Shown here: one piece after another, positions 34,070 to 42,956 of the stretch
Layout: each line of letters opens with the position of its first letter
How positions within the stretch are numbered: the first letter of the stretch is position 1
Origin: Desulfopila aestuarii DSM 18488
Lineage (GTDB): Bacteria; Desulfobacterota; Desulfobulbia; Desulfobulbales; Desulfocapsaceae
DNA: 64,000 bases
Reading direction: 5' to 3'
Assembly (NCBI GenBank): GCA_945863875.1
Contig: CAMBBS010000017.1
Coordinates: forward strand, 1 to 64,000
Made by a program: the position numbers and the translations under genes
Notes under the pieces: model-generated
The model's database searches: none
Told to the model about the DNA's origin: nothing
Seen by the model: the letters and a program-made list of their open reading frames with translations, nothing else

Positions 34070-34846
34070 TCAATGACTCATTTCTGCTACCGATTCTATC
34101 GGCACGACGACAGGATAGCCATTGATGTGATGAATTTCCACGGCTAAGCCGTACACCGATTCAATCATCTCGGCGGTAACCTGCCCGGTTGGGCCGTAAC
34201 TGTGCATCCGGCCGTTTTTCAGCAGCAAAAGTGTGTCGGCGTAGCGCATGGCTTTGTTCAGATCATGCATGGTCATAACCGCACCGATAGCATGCTCATC
34301 GACAACCCGGCGCAGCAGGCCCATGATCTCCACTTGATTCTTCAGATCAAGGGCGCTGGTAGGTTCATCCAGCAGCATCAGGCGTGGTTCCTGTACCAGG
34401 GCGCGGGCAATGCAGACCTTCTGCAGTTCCCCGCCGGAAAGCTGGTCGATGCCACGCAGGGTCTTGTCGCCCAGATGCAGGTGGCGGATGGCCGAATCGA
34501 CAATCTCCAGGTCATGTCGGGATGGCCGCCAGCGAATATGCGGCTTGCGGCCCATGAGGATGGCGTCGAAGACCGTCAGTCGCGCCGTTTCATTCTGTTG
34601 CGCGACGTAGCCGATATGAAGGGCGATATCGGCGGGTGACATGTGTAGAACGCTGCGGTCTTCAACTAAAATTGTCCCACCCCTGGGCCGGTGGATGGTG
34701 TTGATGCATTTGAGCAGGGTGGTCTTGCCGACCCCATTCGGTCCGAGAATGGCCAGCAGCTCTCCCGGCTGCACCTGAAAATCGATGCCGTCAAGGATGG
34801 CCTGGCCGTTATAGGCAAAGTGGAGTTTCTGCACATCAAGGATCAT
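34070..34846 (-). CDS. ABC importer ATP-binding protein (FepC/BtuD type)
   Basis: Energises the metal-chelate importer encoded upstream. The 258-residue protein has Walker A LGPNGVGKTT, the signature QLSGGELQKVCIARALVQEPRL, Walker B LMLLDEPTSALD and an H-loop MTMHDLNKAMRY. AGGAGGAAAACG directly before the ATG at 34846 supports this start; the longer frame from 34873 does not have such a site. It overlaps the permease gene by four bases. The likely cargo is molybdate or tungstate, siderophore, or cobalamin; the FmdE neighbour favours the first but the sequence does not prove it. Confidence 0.9.
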   Translation of the reverse strand: MILDVQKLHFAYNGQAILDGIDFQVQPGELLAILGPNGVGKTTLLKCINTIHRPRGGTILVEDRSVLHMSPADIALHIGYVAQQNETARLTVFDAILMGRKPHIRWRPSRHDLEIVDSAIRHLHLGDKTLRGIDQLSGGELQKVCIARALVQEPRLMLLDEPTSALDLKNQVEIMGLLRRVVDEHAIGAVMTMHDLNKAMRYADTLLLLKNGRMHSYGPTGQVTAEMIESVYGLAVEIHHINGYPVVVPIESVAEMSH

Positions 34847-35913
34847 CGTTTTCCTCCTCTGATAATGAGCCAAAGAAATACCGGCGCCCCCATAAAGGCG
34901 GTCAGGACCGACACCGGCAGGACATGCGGCGCCAGTATCAGACGAGCGGCCGTATCGGATACAAGCAGTAACAGGGCGCCGCCAACGGCGGATGCGGGCA
35001 GGAGAAAGCGATGATCCGAACCGATAAGGCGGCGCACCATATGCGGCACCACCAGGCCGACAAAGCCGATGATACCGAGAAAAGAGATGATCACCGCGGT
35101 CAACAGCGACGCGAGCAGCATGCCGAGCATACGTACCCGATCAACCCTCACCCCCAGTCCCTTTGCCGTTTCATCGCCGGCATCGATGGCGTTATAGTTC
35201 CAGCTGTTGGCAAAAAAGAACAGCGAGACCAGCAGAGCAATAAGGGAGATAAAAGTCAGTTCACTCCAGGACGCCCGGGCCGTGTCGCCAAATGTCCAGA
35301 AAACCATGGCTGCCAGCTGCACATCATCGGCGAAAAACTGCAGAAACATCGTGCCGGCAGTGAAAAAGGCGCCCAGCGCCACGCCGGTAAGCACCATGAT
35401 CTCAGGCGTTGCACCGCGCAGGCGGGCAATGGCGATGATGACACAGGAGGTGAGAATGCTAAAGAGAAAAGCGGCGGCCGTGGTGAGATAGGGATTGGTG
35501 ATCTGCACCGCGCCGACACTGTTCGAAGTCATTATGCCTCCGCCGAGAACCATCACCGACAGAGCAGCGCCAAAGGCCGCCGCATGGGAGATACCGAGGG
35601 TAAAGGGCGAACCGAGGGGATTGCGGAGAATCGACTGCATTGTTGCCCCGGCCACGGCCAGCCCGGCACCGGCCACCATCGAGGTGAGCGCCTGGGGCAA
35701 ACGGATATTCCAGATAATGGCGGTTATCTGGTGCGTGGTCGCCTGGCCAAGCAGGCTGCGGACGACATCGGTCATGGAAATCTTGGCTGCCCCAAGAGAT
35801 ATGGCCAGGACCAGGGACAACAGCATAAGAAAGATCAGCAAAACGAGAAAACTGATCTTTCTGCTGATGTAGCGTGTATATTCAGCCGGTATCCGGCCGT
35901 CATGAAAATGCAT
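34843..35913 (-). CDS. ABC importer permease (FecCD/BtuC family)
   Basis: Membrane subunit of the same importer. The 356-residue protein has about nine or ten membrane helices and the family signatures AISLGAAKISMTDV, RLPQALTSMVAGAGLAVAGATMQSILRNPLGSPFTLGIS and FLGIIGFVGLVVPHMVRRLIGSDHRFLLPASAVGGALLLL near the cytoplasmic coupling region. It sits between the binding protein (one-base gap at 35914) and ATPase gene (4-base overlap). This type transports iron-siderophore, heme, cobalamin and, in some bacteria, molybdate. Confidence 0.92.
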   Translation of the reverse strand: MHFHDGRIPAEYTRYISRKISFLVLLIFLMLLSLVLAISLGAAKISMTDVVRSLLGQATTHQITAIIWNIRLPQALTSMVAGAGLAVAGATMQSILRNPLGSPFTLGISHAAAFGAALSVMVLGGGIMTSNSVGAVQITNPYLTTAAAFLFSILTSCVIIAIARLRGATPEIMVLTGVALGAFFTAGTMFLQFFADDVQLAAMVFWTFGDTARASWSELTFISLIALLVSLFFFANSWNYNAIDAGDETAKGLGVRVDRVRMLGMLLASLLTAVIISFLGIIGFVGLVVPHMVRRLIGSDHRFLLPASAVGGALLLLVSDTAARLILAPHVLPVSVLTAFMGAPVFLWLIIRGGKR

Positions 35914-35914
35914 G

Positions 35915-37024
35915 TTAATGTAAAGGGACTCTTGCGAAGGCCAGATCCTGGAATTGGCTGTTCATTTCGTGGAAAAGAGGCTTGCCGACCAGAAAAGTAT
36001 AAATTTCATCGGCCTTGGCCGGGGGATCGATATCGCTGAAACGGTCTGGGTAGAGCAGTTTGCCGATGAAATAGGCATTGGCCAGGATCGAATCAAAATT
36101 CTGATTGTACCAGTTATAGGGCAATACTCCGTAAATACTGCCGTTTTGCACGGAGGTCAGGGTCTGGTAGGCCGGATCTGTTTTCAGCTCGTGCAGTCCG
36201 CCGGCCTCGTCACCCAATTGTAAGGTGGCCAAATCGAGAAAAAGGATATCGGGATTCCAGGCGACGATTTTTTCTTTGGCGATATCGGTATTATTCAGAT
36301 CCTTCACCGCGGCATTGGCGCCATCGGCCAAATTGCGGGCATTGATGAAGCGAAAAGGCGGATAGGTCGGCTCAGTAGATTGAAAGCCATGCGGCCCGGC
36401 GTAGGCCACCCCGCCCAGATAGACGCTGGGTTTTTTCTCGTCCGGGATATCGGCGGTTCGGCTGTGCAGATCGTCAATGGCCTGCTGGAAATAGGCGATC
36501 AGCTCCTCCGCCCGCTGTCTTTTGCCGACGACGTCACCCATGATGCGCAGGGAGCTAAAGAGGTCATCGCGCTGATTGGCGAGATTACCGTAATATAGGA
36601 CAACCACGGGAATACCGGTCTTCTGCTGCAGTTTTTCCGGTTCAAGGCCAACCGCACCCTGGGTGGTGGTGACCACCTTGAGAATAACCTCGGGCTGCAC
36701 CTGCAGCGTCAAGATCAACTCCGGATTATCTTTGCCGCGAAATTCACCGAATATCGGTAATTCCTTGAAGCCGGGATTGGCCAGGGCATAAGGACGGGCA
36801 TCGAACTGCCTGCGCCGTCCCTCGATATCATCAACCGCCACGGCCATATTCTGCGCCTGCAGGTAGGTGAGCAGGCGCAGGCACCCGGAACCGGAACAGA
36901 TGACTTTTTTTACGGTCTCGGGGATGACGAGGTGTCTTCCCTGGGCGTCGCTGATCTCTCGGGCCAAAGCCGCGTGCGGCACAACAAACAGAATTGTAAA
37001 GAAGATGGAGAAAAAAAATCGCAT
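35915..37024 (-). CDS. Metal-chelate ABC importer binding protein (TroA/FepB-like)
   Basis: A 369-residue periplasmic binding protein with signal peptide (MRFFFSIFFTILFVVPHAALA, cleaved before RE). It has the two-lobe TroA/FepB fold: REISDAQGRHLVIPETVKKVICSG at the start, ILKVVTTTQGAVG, WNPDILFLDLATLQ and a C-terminal LPYNWYNQNFDSILANAYFIGKLLYP. The last segment is typical of anion-binding members in anaerobes rather than of cobalamin (BtuF) or ferric siderophore proteins. It is first in the operon and a good promoter lies 60 bases upstream. Confidence 0.85.
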   Translation of the reverse strand: MRFFFSIFFTILFVVPHAALAREISDAQGRHLVIPETVKKVICSGSGCLRLLTYLQAQNMAVAVDDIEGRRRQFDARPYALANPGFKELPIFGEFRGKDNPELILTLQVQPEVILKVVTTTQGAVGLEPEKLQQKTGIPVVVLYYGNLANQRDDLFSSLRIMGDVVGKRQRAEELIAYFQQAIDDLHSRTADIPDEKKPSVYLGGVAYAGPHGFQSTEPTYPPFRFINARNLADGANAAVKDLNNTDIAKEKIVAWNPDILFLDLATLQLGDEAGGLHELKTDPAYQTLTSVQNGSIYGVLPYNWYNQNFDSILANAYFIGKLLYPDRFSDIDPPAKADEIYTFLVGKPLFHEMNSQFQDLAFARVPLH

Positions 37025-37089
37025 AGTTGCGCCCCTGGGTGGGATGGGAAATGTTCACACGAAATAAATAATATGATGCACGAGTCTGT

Positions 37090-37118
37090 TCTTTACCGCG
37101 AACCCGGCACACTGTCAA
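37090..37118 (-). promoter_or_regulatory. Promoter for the FecCD-type importer operon
   Basis: Minus strand TTGACA (37118-37113), 17 bases, TAAAGA (37095-37090), a good sigma70 match, 66 bases before the first ATG. No recognisable repressor operator or riboswitch was found in the leader. Confidence 0.55.
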
Positions 37119-37254
37119 ACAAAAAGCACACAAAAAGTATGTTCGTAATACTTGAGAGGCGCACAAGCCGTTCGTGGCCGAGCCGAAACGCAATCCCGGT
37201 TCTTGTGCTGAGATGATTTTTGTCAGTGGGGCAGCAAACTGTCGGCTGGCTTAT

Positions 37255-37896
37255 TTATTCCGCAAACAGGATGCACAGTAAAATTCCAGCCGTATGGTGT
37301 ATCGTGGCATTATTTTCTCGCATGATATTACTTACGCCACGAGAGGAGCCGAAAGAGATGGTCTGCTCGGTGAGGGGATAGGTGAAGCCGCGTAATGTAA
37401 CGCCGCAGGCATCACCTTTGAGAGGCAGGACGGAGATTTTTTGTCCGGGGGCGCCGTTGATTGTATGCACTTTTCCTGGATGCAGGAGGTGCATGAAACA
37501 GTTGCCGGCCAGCAAAAAGATGTGCTGTTCTTGATACTTTTCGTTGGCAGCGAGCATGAGGTTGGCAAGGCTCATGTCCCATCTGCCGCCGAGGGCACCG
37601 GCCAGCCAGACGGTCCGCGCGCCTTTTTCCTTGGCCAGATCAAGGGCCAGTTCCAGATCGGTGGCATCCTTTTGTACTGGATAGCGATGGATGGTAATAC
37701 CGGCGTGTTCATAGGCGGCTAAGATGTGTGCATCGATTGAGTCAAGATCGCCGAGAAGAATATCGGGGGTGACGGCCAACCTGGTGCAATGGTTGGCGCC
37801 ACCGTCGGCGGCAATAATAAGATCCGCCTGTTTGAGCAGCGCAGCCAGTTCCGGCGAAGAGTCGAGAGTTCCGTTGGCAAAGATAAGCGTAAACAT
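37255..37896 (-). CDS. thiN: Thiamine pyrophosphokinase
   Basis: Transfers pyrophosphate from ATP to thiamine, giving thiamine pyrophosphate in one step. The 213-residue protein has the family motifs LIIAADGGANHC, PDILLGDLDSI (47-55), VQKDATDLELAL (74-85) and GALGGRWDMSLANL. The start at 37896 follows GAGGAGAG at seven bases and lies 16 bases after the stop of the 56-residue gene; a longer frame from 37935 overlaps that gene. It is last in the minus-strand group lysE-like, small ORF, thiN and lies downstream of a TPP-riboswitch thiBPQ operon, so it fits a thiamine salvage route. Confidence 0.87.
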   Translation of the reverse strand: MFTLIFANGTLDSSPELAALLKQADLIIAADGGANHCTRLAVTPDILLGDLDSIDAHILAAYEHAGITIHRYPVQKDATDLELALDLAKEKGARTVWLAGALGGRWDMSLANLMLAANEKYQEQHIFLLAGNCFMHLLHPGKVHTINGAPGQKISVLPLKGDACGVTLRGFTYPLTEQTISFGSSRGVSNIMRENNATIHHTAGILLCILFAE

Positions 37897-37912
37897 TTTT
37901 TCTCTCCTCGCT

Positions 37913-38083
37913 TTAGAAACCGATGGCCGTCTCAAGTCTGCTGATTTCTTCCCTCAGTTTGGCTTTTTCCGCATCGGTGAGGTCGGATCGTTGCAGCTTT
38001 TGCCGCAGGCCAAGCAGAATCATTTCTTGCCGATAGTCATTGCAGGTATATTGCCCGGGCGTCGCTTTGTCGCTGTCACTCAT
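37913..38083 (-). CDS. 56-residue conserved-looking small protein
   Basis: Not a member of a family I can name with certainty. The protein begins MSDSDKATPGQYTCNDYR, has EEMILLGL-like (QEMILLGLRQKL) and ends in an amphipathic helix (AEKAKLREEISRLETAIG). An AAAGG site lies eight bases before the ATG. It sits 18 bases after the LysE gene stop and 16 bases before the thiN start, with the thiN ribosome site just past its stop, so it is real by context. Predicted small cytosolic helical protein. Confidence 0.75.
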   Translation of the reverse strand: MSDSDKATPGQYTCNDYRQEMILLGLRQKLQRSDLTDAEKAKLREEISRLETAIGF

Positions 38084-38101
38084 GATGAAGGCCTTTGCCG
38101 C

Positions 38102-38749
38102 TCAGATGACGTCGAGGGTCTTCTGCACGCCGCTGAAGAAAAACCAGCAGGAAAAGAGGATGAGAAAGACCGCACAGCCGCCGATTAATTTCCGGTAAAA
38201 GTCGTTGCTGAAGAGATGTTGACCCTTGGTAATGCCGAAGGAGAGCAGGCCATACCAGGCCAGATCGGCCAGGATATGGCCAAGGAAGAAAGCCGTCACG
38301 CCGAGCATGCCGAACTTCAACGAATGCATGATATAACCGAGTCCGATTGACGCCCACCAGAGCAGCCAATAGGGGTTCACGGCGCTGAGAACAATGCCCA
38401 TGACGACAAGGTTGCGCGATTTTTTTTCACCCGCAGGCTGACAATCCAGGGAAAGTTGCGGAAGAGTGCGCAGCATGGAAATGCCCATCCAGAGAAGGAC
38501 CGCACCCCCGGTCAGGGAAATAAAGATAAAGACGTCATCTCGAACGAGAATCGGCGCCAGGCCGGAGACCAGGGCGATGACAAGGGCCAGCTCAAGAAGG
38601 CCATGGCCAAAAATCATCAGCGGCCCGGTGCTCGCTCCCCGCCTGGAACTCTCGCTGACGGTGACGGTCATCAGTGGTCCGGGCATCAGGGCGCCGGAAA
38701 GTGCCAGGACGAAGGAGGTGGAGAAAATAGTGATCAGCGCGATTTCCAT
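38102..38749 (-). CDS. LysE/RhtB-family exporter
   Basis: Inner-membrane exporter of small amino acids or similar metabolites. The 215-residue protein has six hydrophobic helices and the family opening FVLALSGALMPGPLMTVTVSESSRRGASTGPLMIFGHGLLE (the GxxxPGPL motif at about 20-26), and an NPYWLLWWASIG segment. Cargo unknown. It starts 165 bases after the ThiQ-like gene stop in the same direction and heads the lysE-small ORF-thiN group. Confidence 0.87.
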   Translation of the reverse strand: MEIALITIFSTSFVLALSGALMPGPLMTVTVSESSRRGASTGPLMIFGHGLLELALVIALVSGLAPILVRDDVFIFISLTGGAVLLWMGISMLRTLPQLSLDCQPAGEKKSRNLVVMGIVLSAVNPYWLLWWASIGLGYIMHSLKFGMLGVTAFFLGHILADLAWYGLLSFGITKGQHLFSNDFYRKLIGGCAVFLILFSCWFFFSGVQKTLDVI

Positions 38750-38914
38750 GGTCTATCCGTTGTTTGAAATTACCGATAAGGCTGAATATACCGGGCAACA
38801 GACGGATTCTCAACAACGGATTGCAAAAGGAGAGGAATCGTTGCGGGTATTTATGCCGTCGACCTTGACCGCCCCGGGCCGCCGAGGTACCGTAAAAAAA
38901 TTTCAGTGGAGGGC

Positions 38915-40006
38915 TTACTCGCTGAGAAGAACAAGAGCCGAAGGGTTCAAGATAAGCTCTATCGGCCGGCCGATTTCTGGCGGTGGCGGGTCGATCGGAA
39001 GATCGAAGGCCAGGGGAGTATCTCCAGACCGTAAGCCGATTCTGTAGCTGCTCCCCTGGAATTGCCGGCTGGTGATTGTGCCGGACAGGCGCAAGGCATC
39101 ATCTTTTGCTGTTGAAGAATGAGCGAGGGTGGCGCCTTCCGGGCGGATCAGCAGGATATTGGCGGTTTCTGGCACCATATTCTCTGCACGCACCGGCAGG
39201 TTGCCCAGGGAGGAACGGAAAATACCCTGACGCTCAACAGAACCTTTCAGCAGATTGCGAAACCCTAAAAATCCGGCAACGGTGCTGTTTACCGGCTTCC
39301 GGTAGAGATGCTCCGGGGTGTCGAATTGCTGCAGGGTGCCGTGGTAGAGGATAGCTACCTTATCGGCGATGCTGAATGCCTCGGCCTGGTCATGGGTGAC
39401 GAACACGGCGGTGACGCCGAGAGATTTAAGGATGGTCCGGATTTCGCCGGTCAGCCGGTCCCTGAGTGCCCGGTCAAGCGAGCCGAGGGGTTCGTCGAGG
39501 AGCAGCAACTGCGGTTCCGGCGCAAGGCTTCTGGCCAGTGCCACCCGCTGCCTCTCCCCCCCCGACAGCTCATCGATTTTGCGGTGCTCCAGGCCTAAAA
39601 GGCCAACCAATTCCAGTACCGTCCGCACCCGCCGGACCAGCTCGTCAGGTGGACAATGCTGCATCTCCAGGCCGAAGGCGACATTTTGCTGGACGGATTT
39701 ATGGGGAAAGAGAGCGTATTCCTGAAACATCATGCCGAAATTTCTCTTATGAGAAGGGACCGCCCGGATATCCCTGCCGCAAAAGAGGATCGAGCCGGCA
39801 TCCTCTTTTTCCAGTCCGGCCAGAAGACGGAGCAGGGTCGTCTTGCCCGAGCCGGAGGGGCCGAGGAGGCAGAGAATCTCCCCCTGTTTCAGTGCAAAGC
39901 TGATGTCCTGGAGGAGCGGTTGCCCTTCATAACGGTTTGACAGCCTGTCCACCTCGAGAATATTGCTCTTGTCCTGCATTCCTTGCACTTTTCGTCCTGT
40001 TTTCAT
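38915..40006 (-). CDS. thiQ: Thiamine ABC importer ATP-binding protein
   Basis: ATPase of the thiamine/TPP importer. The 363-residue protein has Walker A LLGPSGSGKTTLLRL, signature DELSGGERQRVALARSLAPEPQL, Walker B LLLLDEPLGSLD and an H-loop VFVTHDQAEA, then a C-terminal TOBE_2-type domain (about 250-355). It is longer than E. coli ThiQ because of this extension, so it resembles FbpC/PotA, but the operon and riboswitch make thiamine the probable cargo. Its ATG overlaps the thiP stop by four bases (ATGA). Confidence 0.82.
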   Translation of the reverse strand: MKTGRKVQGMQDKSNILEVDRLSNRYEGQPLLQDISFALKQGEILCLLGPSGSGKTTLLRLLAGLEKEDAGSILFCGRDIRAVPSHKRNFGMMFQEYALFPHKSVQQNVAFGLEMQHCPPDELVRRVRTVLELVGLLGLEHRKIDELSGGERQRVALARSLAPEPQLLLLDEPLGSLDRALRDRLTGEIRTILKSLGVTAVFVTHDQAEAFSIADKVAILYHGTLQQFDTPEHLYRKPVNSTVAGFLGFRNLLKGSVERQGIFRSSLGNLPVRAENMVPETANILLIRPEGATLAHSSTAKDDALRLSGTITSRQFQGSSYRIGLRSGDTPLAFDLPIDPPPPEIGRPIELILNPSALVLLSE

Positions 40007-41694
40007 AGAGATGCTTGGGGGGGTTTTTTCGAGGCGTCCAGTCTGCCGATGAGCCAGAAACCGGAACAGGTGACGAGCATGAGGATACTGCTCATGGCCA
40101 TGGCCTGCCCATAATTTATGTCGCCGGGTTGGCCGAGAAAACGAAAAATTGCCACCGGCATGGTCGGGGTATGGGGCCGGGTGACAAAGGCCGAGGCACC
40201 GAATTCACCCATGCTGATGGAAAAGGCGAAAACCGCGCCGACGAGAATTGCCCTGCCGATAATGGGAATATCCACCCGGCGCCATACCTGATAGGGCGAG
40301 GCGCCGAGCAGAGTCGCGGCTTCTCGCAGGGTCTGCGGGATCTGCTTAAGACTTGGCAGGATGCAGCGGACGACAAAGGGAAAGGCCACCAGGGCATGGG
40401 CGATGGGGACCAGGGCCAGAGAGTCGCGCAGGTTCAGAGGCGGTCGGTTCAGGGTAATGATATAGCCAAAGCCGAGGGTTACCGCCGAGGTGGCCAGGGG
40501 CAGCATGATAATCGCGTCCCAGAAAGAGGACACCGGGGCCCCTCGTTCCCGGGCCGAAGCAAGAAAAGTTGAGGCAAGCAGGCCGAGGATAACGGCGATG
40601 GTCATGGCCGCCAGGGCAAAACCGACACTGTTGGCCACCGCGGCAATGGGTTCGACGAAAAAGACCGACCTGGCCTGGGTGGTAAAAAGTGCCGAGTAAT
40701 AGGCAAGAGTCAGCCCGTCTTGCCCGGTAAACGAGCGGACGACCAGGGCGAGCAGCGGTGTGACCAGCAGGATAACCATGAACAGGAGGTTTACCCCGAT
40801 AAGAATCTTCTCCGCCGGACTCTCAACTTTTATTGCGGTGCCGCTTGCCGAGTCGGTATAGAAGGCGATGCGCGATCTTTTACCAAGGCGGGCATGCAGC
40901 CACATGAGCAGAAAATTTACGACGATCTGGATCAGGGACAGTGCGGCGGCCATGGGCAGATTAAAGAGTTGCACCGATTGGCGGTAAATTTCCACCTCGA
41001 GGGTTGCGTATCCCGGGCCGCCGAGGATGAGCACCACGCCGAAGCTGGTGAAGCAGAAGATAAAGACGAGCAGCGCCGCGGAGCCGATGGCTGGCATCAA
41101 CAGGGGCAGGGTGATCCGGCGAAAGGTCTGCCACGGCGAGGCGCCAAGCATCTTCGCTGCGGCGCGCAGATCGGGATCGAGTCCACCCCAGAATCCCCCG
41201 ACGATGCGCAGCACCAGGGTGTAATTGTAAAAAACATGGGCGAGGAGGAAGAAGGCCACCGTCTGATCAATGTTGATCGGAGGCTGGGACAGCCGCAGAC
41301 CATGCATCAGCCAGGTGTTGAGCAAACCGTTGGTCCCGAGCAAGGCCCGAAAGGCGGCCGCGGTGACGACGGTGGGCAGCACGAAGGGCACTGTCATCAA
41401 GGCCTGAAGCAGGTTTTTGCCAAAAAAACGATACCGGGCAAAAACATAGGCCCCGGGCAGGGCCAGCACCAGGGTGATGACAGTGGACAAGGCCGCCTGC
41501 CAGCAGGTAAACCAGAGAATGCGGCCGTAGACGGGCGAGTTGACCAGCTTGCCGAGTCTGGCCGGATCCCAGTTGCCGTCCGGCAGAAAGCTGAGCAGAA
41601 CTATTTTTCCCAGTGGGTAAAAATAGAAGAGGAGCAGGAACAGCAAGGGGAGGGAGAACACTGCCCAGCGGAACAGAGGTCGAGGCTGTTTCAC
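40003..41694 (-). CDS. thiP: Thiamine ABC importer permease
   Basis: A double permease of about 563 residues: two copies of the binding-protein-dependent transport domain, each with an EAA loop (for example EAATLLGASPYQVWRRVDIPII in the second half and RAAAKMLGASPWQTFRRITLPLL in the first), with about 12 helices in total. This size and layout match ThiP. I place the start at a GTG at 41694 because AAAGGGAG lies eight bases upstream; the frame is open to 41718 by a TTG without a site. It follows thiB by 44 bases and overlaps thiQ by four. Confidence 0.85.
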   Translation of the reverse strand: MKQPRPLFRWAVFSLPLLFLLLFYFYPLGKIVLLSFLPDGNWDPARLGKLVNSPVYGRILWFTCWQAALSTVITLVLALPGAYVFARYRFFGKNLLQALMTVPFVLPTVVTAAAFRALLGTNGLLNTWLMHGLRLSQPPINIDQTVAFFLLAHVFYNYTLVLRIVGGFWGGLDPDLRAAAKMLGASPWQTFRRITLPLLMPAIGSAALLVFIFCFTSFGVVLILGGPGYATLEVEIYRQSVQLFNLPMAAALSLIQIVVNFLLMWLHARLGKRSRIAFYTDSASGTAIKVESPAEKILIGVNLLFMVILLVTPLLALVVRSFTGQDGLTLAYYSALFTTQARSVFFVEPIAAVANSVGFALAAMTIAVILGLLASTFLASARERGAPVSSFWDAIIMLPLATSAVTLGFGYIITLNRPPLNLRDSLALVPIAHALVAFPFVVRCILPSLKQIPQTLREAATLLGASPYQVWRRVDIPIIGRAILVGAVFAFSISMGEFGASAFVTRPHTPTMPVAIFRFLGQPGDINYGQAMAMSSILMLVTCSGFWLIGRLDASKKPPQASL

Positions 41695-41738
41695 GTCATG
41701 TTCTCCCTTTTGTATCAAGCAATCTGTACGCTTGTCAA

Positions 41739-42782
41739 TCAGCGCAGGACGACATTCGTCCAGGCTTCGATCCAGCTGTCGCGGTTGGCTTCAATAGCCG
41801 AAGGGCTGAGCTCTACCGGTTTGTCGGCGACGACGGCGTGTTTGACAAAAACCTCCGGCAGTTGAGCGTTTTTGTTTGCCGGGAAGACAAACATCTGCAG
41901 CGGGACATCCTCCTGGAAACTTTTGCTCAACATGAAATCGACAAGTTTTTTGGCCAGCTCAAGCTCTTTGGTGCCCCTCAGGATGCCGACAAATTCGATC
42001 TGCCGAAAAGCGGTGTTGTCGGCAACCAGAGCGGCGGTGGGGGCTTCGGACAGCGGTTTTTCCGCATAATGGACGACGGCCGGCGGACTGGACGCATAGC
42101 TGACGACGATCGGCCGGTTGCCCTTGGAGGCAGCAGTGAAATGGCCATAATAGGCATCCTCCCAGCCATTGGCGACGACCACGTCGTTGTCGCGCATTTT
42201 TTTCCAGAAGTCGAGATAACCAGCCTCGCCGAATCGGCCGATGGTGGCAAGAAGAAAGGCCATGCCGGGGGAAGAGGTTGCCGGGTTTTCAACCACGGTC
42301 AAGCCCCGGTAGGCAGGTTTGATCAGATCGGCGAGATCGGCCGGGGGAGGCAGCTGGTGGGTTCTGAACCACTGCCTGTCGTAGTTGAGGCAGACATCGC
42401 CGTAATCGACCGGCAGCAGGCGGTTCTGCTGGTCGAGTTGCAGGGCGGCGGGGATCTCGGCGAGCAGCGGTGACGCATGGGGCAGGAAAATTTCCGCCTT
42501 GAGCGCCCGGGAAAAAAAGGTGTTGTCGACCCCGAAAAAGACATCGGCCAGAGGATTGTCTTTGGAGAGAATAGCCTGTATCAGGGCGGACCCGGCGTCG
42601 CCGGATTTTAAAAATCGGACTTTCACGCCGTTATCTTTTTCAAAACGGGCAATGACCTCCTTGCCGATGTTGAAACTGTCATGGGTCATGAGGGTAATGG
42701 TTTTTGCCGTCTCCGCCGCGCTGGTGAGAGCCGTCGCGAGTGATAAGATCAACATCGATGCACCGAGCAATATCTTGTTCAT
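41739..42782 (-). CDS. thiB: Thiamine ABC importer binding protein
   Basis: Periplasmic binding protein for thiamine and its phosphates. The 347-residue protein has a signal peptide (MNKILLGASMLILSLATALTSAAE) and the ThiB opening ITLMTHDSFNIGKEV, followed by FEKDNGVKVRFLKSGDAG, PLADVFFGVDNTF and LLPVDYGDVCLNYDRQWF. The start at 42782 follows GGAGGTACTG; a frame six codons longer has no site. The gene lies directly after a TPP riboswitch with its own terminator, and its order thiB-thiP-thiQ is that of known thiamine importers. Confidence 0.88.
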   Translation of the reverse strand: MNKILLGASMLILSLATALTSAAETAKTITLMTHDSFNIGKEVIARFEKDNGVKVRFLKSGDAGSALIQAILSKDNPLADVFFGVDNTFFSRALKAEIFLPHASPLLAEIPAALQLDQQNRLLPVDYGDVCLNYDRQWFRTHQLPPPADLADLIKPAYRGLTVVENPATSSPGMAFLLATIGRFGEAGYLDFWKKMRDNDVVVANGWEDAYYGHFTAASKGNRPIVVSYASSPPAVVHYAEKPLSEAPTAALVADNTAFRQIEFVGILRGTKELELAKKLVDFMLSKSFQEDVPLQMFVFPANKNAQLPEVFVKHAVVADKPVELSPSAIEANRDSWIEAWTNVVLR

Positions 42783-42810
42783 CAGTACCTCCAAAATCAT
42801 AAAAACTGCA

Positions 42811-42843
42811 AAAAAAAAGCCGCCTCCGGTCAGGAGACGGCTA
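42811..42843 (-). terminator. Attenuator terminator of the TPP riboswitch
   Basis: Stem 42819-42828 with 42834-42843 (one mispair) and a run of nine T on the minus strand (A at 42811-42819). It lies between the TPP aptamer and thiB, 28 bases before the thiB start, so it would stop transcription when TPP is bound. Confidence 0.85.
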
Positions 42844-42851
42844 GATATGTC

Positions 42852-42947
42852 GCACTGTTCCCTCCGCCGGCATTATCCGGATCAGGTCAAGCGGTCGAGT
42901 TATTGCTGAAAACCCCTCTCAGCCCGGTTGTACCGAGCTCCCGCGTC
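42852..42947 (-). promoter_or_regulatory. TPP riboswitch (THI element)
   Basis: On the minus strand: CCGGGCTGAGAGGGG, then GACCGCTTGACCTGATC with CGGATAATGCCGGCGGAGGGA, the conserved THI element. The first part is at 42926-42912 and the second at about 42897-42857. The terminator at 42811-42843 is the expression platform. It controls thiB-thiP-thiQ. Confidence 0.95.
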
Positions 42948-42956
42948 ACTATCCTT

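Noticed and set aside
35011-36039. 342-residue plus-strand frame antisense to the importer permease
   Set aside because: Very rich in charged residues and glutamine, no family match, antisense to a clear membrane protein.
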